Positions 1 through 7,631 of a stretch of DNA of 64,000 bases are shown here, one piece after another. The notes below the pieces were generated by a model. It was not told the DNA's origin and searched no databases. It was given only the letters and a program-made list of their open reading frames with translations. The stretch lies in NCBI RefSeq assembly GCF_000421465.1, contig NZ_ATXB01000002.1, positions 486,690 to 550,689 of the forward strand. Reading direction: 5' to 3'. How positions within the stretch are numbered: the stretch's first letter is position 1; each line of letters begins with the position of its first letter. Origin of the DNA: Methylohalobius crimeensis 10Ki (GTDB lineage: Bacteria; Pseudomonadota; Gammaproteobacteria; Methylococcales; Methylothermaceae). Both the position numbers and the translations under genes were made by a program.

Positions 1-1
1 T

Positions 2-262
2 GACGCGCTGGCCGAGAACGAAAGCGCCGTTGCAGTCATGGGTGATGAGAAGCTGCGTGTCATTGCCCATGAGCTGCTTGCGAACGTAAAGGGAAACGTA
101 TCGGTCGACTGGGCGCATCGGGACTCTGCGCGCGCCCGCATGCGTGTATTGGTCAAGCGCATTCTGCGCAAATACGGCTATCCGCCGGATCTGCAAGAGG
201 CGGCGGTGCAGACTGTACTACAGCAAGCCGAGGTGCTCTCGGAAATGTGGGCGGCAGCTTGA
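2..262 (+). CDS. hsdR: Type I restriction endonuclease subunit R, C-terminal fragment
   Basis: Only the last 86 codons are inside the window; the frame is open from base 2 and ends at TGA 260-262. The motif [17 protein letters not shown] followed by [16 protein letters not shown] is typical of the C-terminal helical domain of HsdR motor subunits, which contacts the methylase-specificity core. HsdR is the ATP-driven translocase and nuclease of type I restriction. The rest of the gene, and probably hsdM and hsdS, lie upstream outside the window. It opens a defence island. Whether the full gene is intact cannot be told from here. Confidence 0.85.
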   Translation, partial: DALAENESAVAVMGDEKLRVIAHELLANVKGNVSVDWAHRDSARARMRVLVKRILRKYGYPPDLQEAAVQTVLQQAEVLSEMWAAA

Positions 263-308
263 TGTGGTAACTGTTGGGAAATATGGATCATAACCAAGTG
301 AGGCCGTA

Positions 309-455
309 ATGGATTTTTCAAAACTAGGAGCTCTAAAGGCAACTGAAAAGCCTACGGACCCGATCAGAATATTCGAGCGTCTTCCTAATCTGCCAGGGAC
401 TCCGAATGACCTATGGCGGGGGCAGGCAGAAGCACTGGGAGATCGAAGGGGTTAG
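309..455 (+). pseudogene. DEAD/DEAH-box helicase, N-terminal remnant (48 codons)
   Basis: ATG 309 opens a 48-codon frame ending at TAG 453-455. It encodes MDFSKLGALKATEKPTDPIR, then IFERLPNLPGTPNDLWRGQAEAL. From memory this matches the extreme N-terminus of large DEAD/DEAH helicases found beside type I restriction genes, where a KPTDPIxIFExL segment precedes the Q-motif and Walker A. Everything after the first ~45 residues, including every helicase motif, is missing. The next gene starts 3 bases later, so an upstream deletion probably placed the Argonaute operon here. It could alternatively be translated as a leader peptide. Confidence 0.5.
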
Positions 456-458
456 GGA

Positions 459-1901
459 GTGAAGCACGCAGAACTCATCAATCAGTTTCGGGAGGAACTT
501 AGCGCGCTTTCACGCGAAGTCGAGTTGTCGGTGGCTATGAGTCACTTCGACATCAACAAGATTTGCGAAGATGTTGTCTGCGGCATCTTCAAAGAGCTTT
601 ACGGCCTGGCAGCTTTAAGAAACCTGAATGAAGAGGAGCGGCAAAACTTCCCCGGCATAGACCTTGCCGATGATGACGCGCGTGTCGCCATTCAGGTGAC
701 CTCGGACAAGTCATTAGACAAGATCAAAGATGGACTTCAAAAAATCATCAAGCACGGGCTGCATGAGAAGTATGACCGGGTCATCTTCTACGTCTTGACG
801 CGCAAGCAGGGCAGCTACTCAGCAGACAGCCTTCGGAAGGTTTGCGGCGAGAACATCGCATTTAATGCATCCTTGGACGTTCTGGATTTTACCGATCTCG
901 CGACCAAGTCTGCCACCGCTTCGCCGCAGAGTCTGAGGAAGGCTGTCGATATCCTCGGGTCTTACATGCGCGGGTGTGGGGTCGGGCTTGCTGTGCAGGA
1001 TTTCGATCCGCCGTCGGAGCCTCCGGAAACCCTCACCGCGAATCTTCTGGAATTGTACTTCCCGCAGACGCTTTATATCGCAGAGCTTCTTCCGGAGGTC
1101 TTTGATGGCAAGAAGGTAAGGAACCAGAGAAAAGCAGTTGGAGGGTATGTCAGAAACATCGAACGAAGTGTTCCCTCCGATTATGAGGTCAGTGGCGGTA
1201 GGCTCATAACTTTCCACAATCTCGAAGAACGCGATAACCCCTTCGCGTTTCTTGTGGATGAGGGGACGGTCGAGCCATTCTCTCCAAGCGATTTTTACAA
1301 TATCGATGCAGACCACGAGCGCATATTCAAGTCGCTGCTGAGGTTTGGCTTGCAACAAAAGCTCTACAAGCACCGCGTTCTTTGGAAACACAAGGAAGGC
1401 TTGTTTATCTTCTTGCCCATTCGGGATTCTGATGACCTTCGGACCGAGACATGGATCGGGCAGAAGAAAGCGAGTAGAACCGTCTTTCATCGGAAGTACA
1501 AAGACAGGGAGCCGGATAAGGTTCTCTCAACGCGGCATTTCGCCTTTTCGGCCGGATTTCTGGTCGTCGACGACCAGTGGTATGTCTCCATCACGCCGGA
1601 TTGGTTTTTCAGCTATGGCGATGATTATCGGCGATCCGCATTCGGTGACGTTCCACTAAGCGGATTGAAACGCATGGAAAAGAACCGGTCAGTATTTGAT
1701 CAGTTCCGCTTTCTCTGTTCATGGTTGAACGATCTGGACTCAGAAGACCTTTTTTCGCTCGATGCTGCGACTACGCCGATGCTGACCTTCGGAAGCGTCC
1801 TGGAACTCGGTGGTGCACCCCATCTCAACGAAGAGTTTTGGGAGCCGCTCGTTGTCGCCGATGACGATGATAGCGACCAAGGAAGGCTGGGGCTACGATG
1901 A
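459..1901 (+). CDS. Short-Argonaute partner: SMEK/DREN-like nuclease domain fused to APAZ
   Basis: This is a 480-residue effector with a GTG start at 459 preceded by a GGGA stretch. Residues ~5-160 form an SMEK-type domain (DINKICED, then FPGIDL and AIQVTS). E37, D68 and Q79 fit the acidic and QxK-like positions of a PD-(D/E)xK fold, as proposed for DREN nucleases, although the usual lysine reads as T81. Residues ~200-440 look like APAZ, the module that replaces the Argonaute N and PAZ-side lobes; the HFAFSAGFLVVDDQWYVSI and GLKRMEKNRSVFDQF segments support this. The gene overlaps the pAgo gene by 4 bases (ATGA), so the two are probably co-translated into a heterodimer. In SPARDA-type systems the effector degrades nucleic acid collaterally after guide-directed invader detection. 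The family assignment rests on motif reading; the nuclease subtype is inference. Confidence 0.82.
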   Translation: MKHAELINQFREELSALSREVELSVAMSHFDINKICEDVVCGIFKELYGLAALRNLNEEERQNFPGIDLADDDARVAIQVTSDKSLDKIKDGLQKIIKHGLHEKYDRVIFYVLTRKQGSYSADSLRKVCGENIAFNASLDVLDFTDLATKSATASPQSLRKAVDILGSYMRGCGVGLAVQDFDPPSEPPETLTANLLELYFPQTLYIAELLPEVFDGKKVRNQRKAVGGYVRNIERSVPSDYEVSGGRLITFHNLEERDNPFAFLVDEGTVEPFSPSDFYNIDADHERIFKSLLRFGLQQKLYKHRVLWKHKEGLFIFLPIRDSDDLRTETWIGQKKASRTVFHRKYKDREPDKVLSTRHFAFSAGFLVVDDQWYVSITPDWFFSYGDDYRRSAFGDVPLSGLKRMEKNRSVFDQFRFLCSWLNDLDSEDLFSLDAATTPMLTFGSVLELGGAPHLNEEFWEPLVVADDDDSDQGRLGLR

Positions 1902-3319
1902 GACTGGAGCACCTACCAGAGCCGAGACTTCTGTTTGCTGATGGAACGCACATATGCCCGAGGCGGGGCATTGCTGAATATGGCGTGTTCGACCTTACAC
2001 AGGAAACCCGCCGGGATGCCGTTCTTGTCGGTGGCATCGGAACCGCAAACTGCATTGAATTGTTGAGCAAATGGATTGAGCGATGTCGGGGCGTTATTGA
2101 CGCCCCGGCAGACGTCAAGCAGGAAAATCTGAGATTGCCGTTTTGTGGTTTCAGCGCGGCGACCGGGTTTGGAGCAGATATCAAGTTTTCTTCTGATCTC
2201 TCACGAACCCTGAAAAATTCCGAACTCAAGGAAATCCTGGCCATCAAGAACAGGACTGAACGCGTCCAGATGGCGATCTCGTATTATTACAAGCATATCA
2301 AGTTTCTTGCGCAGAACCGTCACGTCGATGTGATTGTCTGCGTAATTCCCGAGCCGTTGTTCAAGGTTATTGCGACTGACGAGCGGCCAGGCGAGGAAAC
2401 GCTTGAGGCAGACGAGCCAAGACATGAAGAGCTCAATTTCAGGCGTGCGCTGAAGGCCAAATCGATGCCGCTTGGCAAACCTTTGCAACTGGTACGGCAA
2501 GTCTCACTCGATAAAACGAAAACAGCCGGGCAGCAGGATGATGCGACCAAGGCATGGAATTTTTGCACCGCCTTGTATTACAAGTCCGGCCCGACCATTC
2601 CCTGGAAGCTGGAACAGGACAGTTCAAGGGCGTCATCCTGCGCCGTTGGCATCTCCTTTTACCGGAGCAGGGACCGCCAAACACTGAATACGAGCCTTGC
2701 ACAAATCTTCGATGAGCTAGGGAACGGTCTTATTCTCAGGGGTACGCCGGTAGAGTTCGACAAGAATGACCGCGTGCCTCACCTTTCGGCTCAGCAGGCG
2801 CATGACCTGTTGACCGCCGCGTTGAATGAGTACCGCGTTGCCCTGAGGACATTCCCGGCGCGCGTGGTCATCCACAAGTCCTCGAATTTTAATGAGGAAG
2901 AGATCGATGGGCTTGAAACTGCGGCCCGCAAAATGAATATCGACGCCGTGGATTTTGTCACCATCATGGATTCAAAGTTCCGCCTCTTCCGGGACGGCAA
3001 CTATCCACCTTACAGGGGCACTTTCGCTTCGTTCGACGATCATAGACACCTGCTGTATACGCGGGGCTCAGTGTGGTATTACCAAACTTACCCTGGGCTT
3101 TATATTCCCCAGCCGATTGAGCTGCGCATTGTCCAGTCCGAAGAATCGCCTGCGTTCATCGCGAAAGAAATTCTTGGTCTTACGAAGATGAATTGGAACA
3201 ACACCCAGTTCGACGGCAAATATCCTGTTACGCTTGGGTGTTCTCGCAAGGTCGGAGAAATCATGAAGTATTTGACCGAAGCTGATACGCCGCAGATTCG
3301 TTACAGCTACTACATGTAG
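1898..3319 (+). CDS. Short prokaryotic Argonaute (MID-PIWI, catalytically inactive)
   Basis: 473 residues, the usual length of short pAgos, which have only MID and PIWI domains. The MID half contains DATKAWNFCTALYYK, typical of the guide 5'-end pocket region. The PIWI half begins near residue 249 with VGISFYRS, where active Argonautes have an aspartate (GxD); here the position is Ser253, so the slicer DEDX tetrad is broken. The C-terminus LGLTKMNWNNTQ, PVTLGCSRKVGEI and terminal RYSYYM is characteristic of PIWI. The start ATG overlaps the TGA of the APAZ partner, giving stoichiometric coupling. Its expected role is to bind a nucleic-acid guide, recognise invader DNA or RNA and switch on the partner nuclease. 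Confidence in the Argonaute call is high; the guide and target type are unknown. Confidence 0.9.
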   Translation: MRLEHLPEPRLLFADGTHICPRRGIAEYGVFDLTQETRRDAVLVGGIGTANCIELLSKWIERCRGVIDAPADVKQENLRLPFCGFSAATGFGADIKFSSDLSRTLKNSELKEILAIKNRTERVQMAISYYYKHIKFLAQNRHVDVIVCVIPEPLFKVIATDERPGEETLEADEPRHEELNFRRALKAKSMPLGKPLQLVRQVSLDKTKTAGQQDDATKAWNFCTALYYKSGPTIPWKLEQDSSRASSCAVGISFYRSRDRQTLNTSLAQIFDELGNGLILRGTPVEFDKNDRVPHLSAQQAHDLLTAALNEYRVALRTFPARVVIHKSSNFNEEEIDGLETAARKMNIDAVDFVTIMDSKFRLFRDGNYPPYRGTFASFDDHRHLLYTRGSVWYYQTYPGLYIPQPIELRIVQSEESPAFIAKEILGLTKMNWNNTQFDGKYPVTLGCSRKVGEIMKYLTEADTPQIRYSYYM

Positions 3320-3372
3320 GTTTTTGTGGCCGCTTTGTGTGCAGGAATAGATAACAATAGGGAATTAAAGAT

Positions 3373-4103
3373 ATGTGGCCTGACAATGAGACAGAACAGG
3401 ATTTCCTGAATTTTTCCGGTGTCGCAGATACGGTCGCGGAAATCGTTGTCCAGGCGAACGGACGACCGACCTCAATAGGCGTATCCGGTGCTTGGGGAAG
3501 TGGAAAATCTTCGATGATCAAGCTTGTTCGGCGCTCTCTTGAACAGAGGGCCGAAGGGCGCTCATCGGCATTTGTGTTTGTTGAGTTCAATGCGTGGCTT
3601 TACCAAGGATACGATGACGCGCGAGCTGCGCTGCTCGAAGTCATCGCGGACAAAGGCACGCCAAACCGGCATCGATAAAGCCCAGAGTCTCCTTAAACGC
3701 GTCAATTGGCTCAGAGCGGCAAAGCTTGGTGCCGGGTCAGCGCTTGCTCTGGCGCTTGGGCTACCGCCCACGGGCGTCTTTGGTGAGGTTTACCGGGCGG
3801 GCAAGGAAGTCATTTCAGACCAGGCAACCGAAGCAGATGTCTCGACCCTGGAAGACGGCGCAACTAATCTTGGGGAGTCGTTAACCGGCCTCCTCAATGC
3901 CAAGCCCGAGCGGTCTCCGCCTCGTGAAATCCATGCTATCAGGGAAGATTTCGAGCAGGCACTCGCGGAAATGGGTGTGACACTCGTCGTCCTGATTGAT
4001 GATCTCGACCGTTGTCTACCGCCGACGACAATATCGACTTTAGAGGCTATTCGACGCTTCCTGTTCCTGCAGAACACGGCGTTCGTGATCGCGGCGGACG
4101 CAC
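3373..4103 (+). pseudogene. KAP-family P-loop NTPase, frameshifted and truncated by IS66
   Basis: Starts 53 bases after the pAgo gene. The first frame gives Walker A GAWGSGKS at residues 39-46 and VEFNAWLYQGYDDARAALL, typical of KAP NTPases. Near base 3655 one extra base moves the reading into the next frame (stop TAA at 3676-3678 if uncorrected). There the protein continues with ARQTGIDKAQSLLKRVNWLR, a hydrophobic LGAGSALALALGLPPTG segment and Walker B VVLIDDLDRC. Similarity stops after NTAFVIAAD at about 4100, where IS66 sequence begins, so the C-terminal half is gone. KAP NTPases are common in defence islands and often membrane-associated. The position suggests it belonged to the Argonaute transcript; this is inference. 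Confidence 0.8.
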
Positions 4104-4503
4104 CCGAATTTTGGCCGGGACGATCTCGAGCTGTTCGCTGATATCCTCGCCGATGGGACTGAGCGGACCGCCGCAGTCACAAACTTTCTCGGCTTCACTC
4201 ATATCGTGCTCGATGCGCACCCGCGGCAGCTCGGCCGGCAGCGGCTTGCGCCCGGCTTCTTGGGCGAGTAGGTAAGGGGCTCGGGGGCGCCTCGGCCGAG
4301 GCGGCATCAGCCGCCTCATCGATTTCCGCTTCGTTGAACAACTCGCCTTGCCGGTCGCTCTTCTCGCTGCGGTGGCCAAAACGCTGGTGCTTGAGCAGGC
4401 GAAGCTGCTCTTCGAGCAGGTGGATGCGCTGCTCCTTCTCGAGAAGCAGCGCCTTCAACGCGTCGATATCGTCAGGCAGGGATGGGGTAGGCAGCGCCGT
4501 CAT
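4104..4503 (-). pseudogene. tnpC: IS66 transposase TnpC, N-terminal fragment with frameshift
   Basis: The ATG complement at 4501-4503 begins MTALPTPSLPDDIDALKALL, a leucine-rich coiled coil followed by HQRFGHRSEKSD, as in IS66 TnpC N-termini. Between about 4265 and 4290 the reading shifts frame and resumes with GRKPLPAELPRVRIEHD and the zinc-finger half CDCGGPLSPIGEDISEQLEI, ending at IVPAKIRV. The DDE catalytic domain (about 370 further residues) is absent. The coding sequence runs directly into the disrupted KAP gene near 4103. Confidence 0.85.
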
Positions 4504-4528
4504 GGCGCATGATTATACCGAAATCGGC

Positions 4529-4885
4529 TCAGCTTACCGAGTTGAAATGGAGGGTTTGATGCGGTGATTGATGCCAGATGTCGAAGCCATCGAGCAGATA
4601 GTTCAACTCACGACCGTCGCGCACCTCATAGTTGAACGCAGCGTGGCGTGGCCAGCGGAAGCGCTGTTTCTCCAGGCGTTTGTACCAGACCACGAAGCCG
4701 TTGCGCTCCCAGTACAGCAGTTTGATTTTGTCGCGGCCCCGGTTGCAGAACACGAACACAGCTTCCCTCATCGGTGAAAGTTCGAGTTCGTTTTCCACCA
4801 GCGCCGCCAGCCCGTCGATGGACTTGCGCATGTCCACCGGCTCCATGTAAAAATAAGTCTGGACGCTTGGTGAGGGACGCAGCAT
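4529..4885 (-). CDS. tnpB: IS66-family accessory protein TnpB (Orf2)
   Basis: 118 residues, full family length. It contains the hallmark VDMRKSIDGLAALV near the N-terminus, then FCNRGRDKIKLLYWERNGF and KRLEKQRFRWPR. TnpB is needed with TnpA and TnpC for IS66 transposition; its exact biochemical role is unclear. The start overlaps the tnpA stop by one base and the gene lies 25 bases upstream of the tnpC fragment. It is the only intact gene of this element and probably non-functional in isolation. Confidence 0.92.
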   Translation of the reverse strand: MLRPSPSVQTYFYMEPVDMRKSIDGLAALVENELELSPMREAVFVFCNRGRDKIKLLYWERNGFVVWYKRLEKQRFRWPRHAAFNYEVRDGRELNYLLDGFDIWHQSPHQTLHFNSVS

Positions 4886-5180
4886 TACGATGCCTCCCGG
4901 AGCGAACGCAACACCGTGGGCAGTACCTCTCCCAGCGCTTGCGCGGGCAGCTCCAGGCGGATACCGTAAGGCAGATCGAGGACAAGCCGGTCAGGCGCAG
5001 ATGCCGGCGGCACCCACAGGGGCACGAGCTTGCGCCGCTGCTTGTTGTTGCGGGTGCGCCAGTAGGCGAAATGGCTGAACTTGAGGCCGTGCTGCTTGCA
5101 ATACTCCGCTGCGACAGGCCGCTCACCCGCCAGGCGTCAAAGTGTTTTTGCCAGAATTGCTCTTTCTCGGTGGGGGGCAT
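4885..5180 (-). pseudogene. tnpA: IS66 TnpA (Orf1), one-base frameshift
   Basis: ATG at 5180 gives MPPTEKEQFWQKHFDAWRVS, an IS66 TnpA helix-turn-helix N-terminus. After GLSQR (about 5110) one base is missing, and the family sequence resumes in another frame as YCKQHGLKFSHFAYWRTRNN, then LVLDLPYGIRLELPAQALGE. The corrected product would end at TAA 4887-4885, immediately before tnpB. The annotated span is 296 bases, not a multiple of three, in line with a single-base deletion or a sequencing error. Confidence 0.82.
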
Positions 5181-5239
5181 GGCTACCTCTTGATTGGAAA
5201 AAACGAGAGCGTAGCGCAAACGGAGGGTAAATTTTAGAT

Positions 5240-5259
5240 GGGGTTTGCTGATCGCTTAC
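5240..5259. repeat. IS66 left terminal inverted repeat
   Basis: The outer 20 bases of the element read GTAAGCGATCAGCAAACCCC on the minus strand. The matching right copy is not present in the window because that end of the element was lost in the junction with the KAP gene. It fixes the left boundary at 5259. Confidence 0.7.
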
Positions 5260-5373
5260 TTATAGCCTATGTCTACATCAGTGCTCTCACCCTTGTTGTT
5301 CCCACATAGAGGTTTGGATAGAATTACCATCATATATTAGTTAACGTTGACAATCCTATCCTACAGGTATGGC

Positions 5374-5997
5374 ATGAATGCGCAGCAATCCGGCAAAAAT
5401 AAGGCCTTGGAGTCGGCAAAACAGGCGTTTCACCACCATGGCGGCGTCCTCCGTACGAGCGAGGCGATCCGGCTGGGCATTCATCCGCGCACGCTATACG
5501 CAATGCGAGATAGTGGCGTGCTGGAATGCCTGAGCCGGGGACTGTACCGGCTGGCTGAGCTGCCGCCGCTCAGCAATCCCGATCTGGCGACAGTGGCGCT
5601 GAGGGTACCCAATGGCGTGATTTGCCTGATCTCGGCGCTGGCGTACCACGAACTCACCACGCAAATTCCCCATGAGATTTATCTAGCTGTGCCACGCGGT
5701 GCGGAACCACCGCGGTTGGATGCGCCGCCGGTACGGGTTTTCTGGTTTACCGGCAAAGCCTTCTCCGAGGGTATTGAGGTGCACGAAGTGGATGGCACGC
5801 AAGTGCGCATCTACAGTGTGGAAAAGACCCTGGCCGATTGCTTCAAGTACCGCAACAAGATTGGGCTTGATACGGCGATCGAGGCACTGAAGCTTTATGT
5901 CAACCGCCGTCGCATTCAGCTCGACAAACTCATGGCGTATGCGTGCATATGCCGGGTGGAAAAAGTCATGCGCCCGTATCTGGAAGCGCTGCTGTGA
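5374..5997 (+). CDS. abiEi: AbiEi-type antitoxin / transcriptional regulator of a type IV toxin-antitoxin system
   Basis: 207 residues from ATG 5374 (an in-frame TTG at 5347 is a weaker alternative; AGG at 5365-5367 supports the ATG). The N-terminal winged helix contains FHHHGGVLRTSEAIRLGIHPRTLYAM and RGLYRLAE, followed by the AbiEi C-terminal domain with CLISALAYHELTTQIPHEIY and YSVEKTLADCFKYRNKIGLD. AbiEi represses its own operon and counteracts AbiEii, a nucleotidyltransferase toxin used in abortive phage immunity. The stop overlaps the GTG of the neighbouring abiEii remnant (GTGA). Since the toxin has lost its core, this antitoxin is probably left without a target here. Confidence 0.88.
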   Translation: MNAQQSGKNKALESAKQAFHHHGGVLRTSEAIRLGIHPRTLYAMRDSGVLECLSRGLYRLAELPPLSNPDLATVALRVPNGVICLISALAYHELTTQIPHEIYLAVPRGAEPPRLDAPPVRVFWFTGKAFSEGIEVHEVDGTQVRIYSVEKTLADCFKYRNKIGLDTAIEALKLYVNRRRIQLDKLMAYACICRVEKVMRPYLEALL

Positions 5998-6227
5998 CGC
6001 AGGAGTCCGGCCCGAACATCGCCGCGTTGACCGATGCCCTGTCCAATGACGCGACGAAGCAAAGCCAGTGGCGAGGTTTTGTACGCAAGAACCGCTTGCA
6101 GAATGTACCGCAAGAGTTTGCTGAAGTCGTGACGTCCATACGGGATTTTTTGGGTCCGGTGGCTGGTAGCCTTACCAATAAAGAACAATTCCTGAAGATA
6201 TGGAAAGCGCCGGGTCCTTGGCGTTAG
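5994..6227 (+). pseudogene. abiEii: AbiEii toxin, internally deleted (start and C-terminus only)
   Basis: A GTG at 5994 overlaps the abiEi stop in the usual GTGA arrangement. It is followed within about five codons by what looks like the AbiEii C-terminal tail: ALSNDATKQSQWRGFVRKNR, then FAEVVTSIRDFLGPV. The frame is 77 codons, whereas AbiEii proteins are about 300. The nucleotidyltransferase core with its GS...D-x-D motifs is absent. This looks like an in-frame or near-frame deletion that removed the toxic domain while keeping the operon junction. A peptide could still be made. Confidence 0.75.
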
Positions 6228-6250
6228 CGTTTTCATAGAGGGATTCAAAG

Positions 6251-6838
6251 ATGAATTTCCGGATCGCCGCGCAGATTGTGGAGATACGCGAAACCGTCCA
6301 GGAGATCACCGTGCCGAGCTATGTTCCCGGCGAGCAATCCGCGCCGACCAAGCCGCGCTTGTTCGAGGGCGTGGCCGAAGAGGCGCTGCTCGGCTACGGC
6401 GTTCCGATGGAATGGGTGGACGATGTGCGCAAGGCCGATGAAGACCGCCTGCTTCAGTTGGCCGACCACCTGCCGTCCGAGGCGGCCGAAGCCTTGCTCG
6501 AATTGGCCACCGGCGGACAGCCTCGGATGCCCGCGGCAGCATCCACCGGCGTCGATCCGTTCGACCACCCGGATGCACAGCGACGCTTCCGCTTGATGAC
6601 GGACGCCGACGAGTTGGCGCGTGCGCTCGACTATCCGTGGGAAAAGTGGACGGTCTTCCTGCACCCGGCCCAGCAGGCGTTGGTCGAAAAAGATTTTAAC
6701 GGACCGGCGCGGGTTTCCGGTTCCGCGGGAACGGGTAAACTATCCATCGGCACTAGGCATCTGGCAAAGGGCTTGGAATTTCGGGCGGTGGCGGTGATGG
6801 CCTGTGACGACGAATTCCTAGAGGCGAGCGGCTGCTAG
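6251..6838 (+). pseudogene. UvrD/REP-family helicase with large internal deletion
   Basis: 195 codons that join two distant parts of a UvrD-type helicase. Residues 1-155 match the N-terminal region that precedes the helicase core (LFEGVAEEALLGYGVPMEWV, LATGG, RALDYPWEKWTVFLHPAQQ), ending in the Walker A start VSGSAGTGK. The next residues, IGTRHLAKGLEFRAVAVMAC, belong to a motif near the C-terminal end of such helicases. Several hundred residues are missing between them and the tail ends abruptly with FLEASGC. The N-terminus also looks shortened. The gene overlaps the convergent exoD stop by a few bases and marks the end of the island. Confidence 0.75.
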
Positions 6839-7425
6839 AGGGCGGTCAGCAGGATATAGACTGTGACGCCGGCAAGGGTGTAGCCGACCAGCACGAGCAA
6901 CCCGTCGCGTGCCATCAAGCCCAAACCGAGCATGACGATGCCGAGCGACGGAGCCGTGGTGCCATAGGGGATGAAGCCCAAGGGGAAGAAGCTCAGAGCC
7001 AGCAGCGCCGCGGCGAGCGAGATAATCAGCCGGTTGGTCCAACCGGCCGAAAGCAGGGTCAGGCGCCGGTTGACAACGGTATCGATCCGCCCGAGCCAGG
7101 GTCGGGCCGCCTCGATGCCACGCTCCAGCTTGTCACGGCCGATCTTCCGGTTCCGCAGAAAGCGCGGCATCCAGAGCGAGCCCTTGCCCACGAGCGACTG
7201 GACCACGGAGATCACAATCAGCGCCGCGAGCACCGCCGGCGCACCGGGGATGCCGCCGATCACCGGCACCGCGGCCAGCACACCGAAGGTGGTCAGCAGC
7301 ACGCCCAGCGAGCGGTGCTGGAAGGCATCCAGCACTTCGCCGAGCGAGACCGTGTCTTCACCGCCGCTGCGCTTGATCTCGTCGAGCACGCTGTTGAGAG
7401 GAGCCTCTTCCTCCGAAGCCGTCAT
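6835..7425 (-). CDS. exoD: ExoD-family membrane protein
   Basis: 196 residues starting MTASEEEAPLNSVLDEIKRS. The N-terminal cytoplasmic helix (GEVLDAFQHRSLGVLLTTFG) leads into the small-residue-rich VIGGIPGAPAVLAALIVIS and several further membrane helices, as in ExoD proteins linked to exopolysaccharide production and alkaline tolerance. The frame extends far upstream without a stop, but Met7425 is the natural start for this family. The 3' end converges on the helicase remnant with a 4-base overlap. First core gene after the defence island. Confidence 0.85.
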   Translation of the reverse strand: MTASEEEAPLNSVLDEIKRSGGEDTVSLGEVLDAFQHRSLGVLLTTFGVLAAVPVIGGIPGAPAVLAALIVISVVQSLVGKGSLWMPRFLRNRKIGRDKLERGIEAARPWLGRIDTVVNRRLTLLSAGWTNRLIISLAAALLALSFFPLGFIPYGTTAPSLGIVMLGLGLMARDGLLVLVGYTLAGVTVYILLTAL

Positions 7426-7631
7426 AATCGCATTTCCGCTTTCGGATAAATAATGAATGGAAAATTCAACTGCGTTTTCCAACCTATCGTCGGGTAAACA
7501 GTATTCCAAAGCTGATCTTCGTGGCAAGACTGTTTGGTCCTTTCGAAGGGAAAAGAAGACAGACCACGGTTTTCTTTGCCGGTATGATGGTGCCATCCGG
7601 TCCGGCCGTGAAGATTGGAAGAGGAATCCCC

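Larger units (their letters stand above)
4101..5259 (-). mobile_element. IS66-family insertion sequence, 3'-truncated
   Basis: On the minus strand the order is tnpA, tnpB, tnpC, as in IS66 elements. The outer left end, read on the minus strand, is GTAAGCGATCAGCAAACCCC (5259 down to 5240), and GTAAGCG is a typical IS66 terminus. The right end is missing: tnpC stops after ~133 codons, where KAP NTPase coding sequence begins. tnpA and tnpC each carry a frameshift, so the element is dead on its own. No right inverted repeat or target duplication can be seen because the right half was deleted. Confidence 0.88.
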
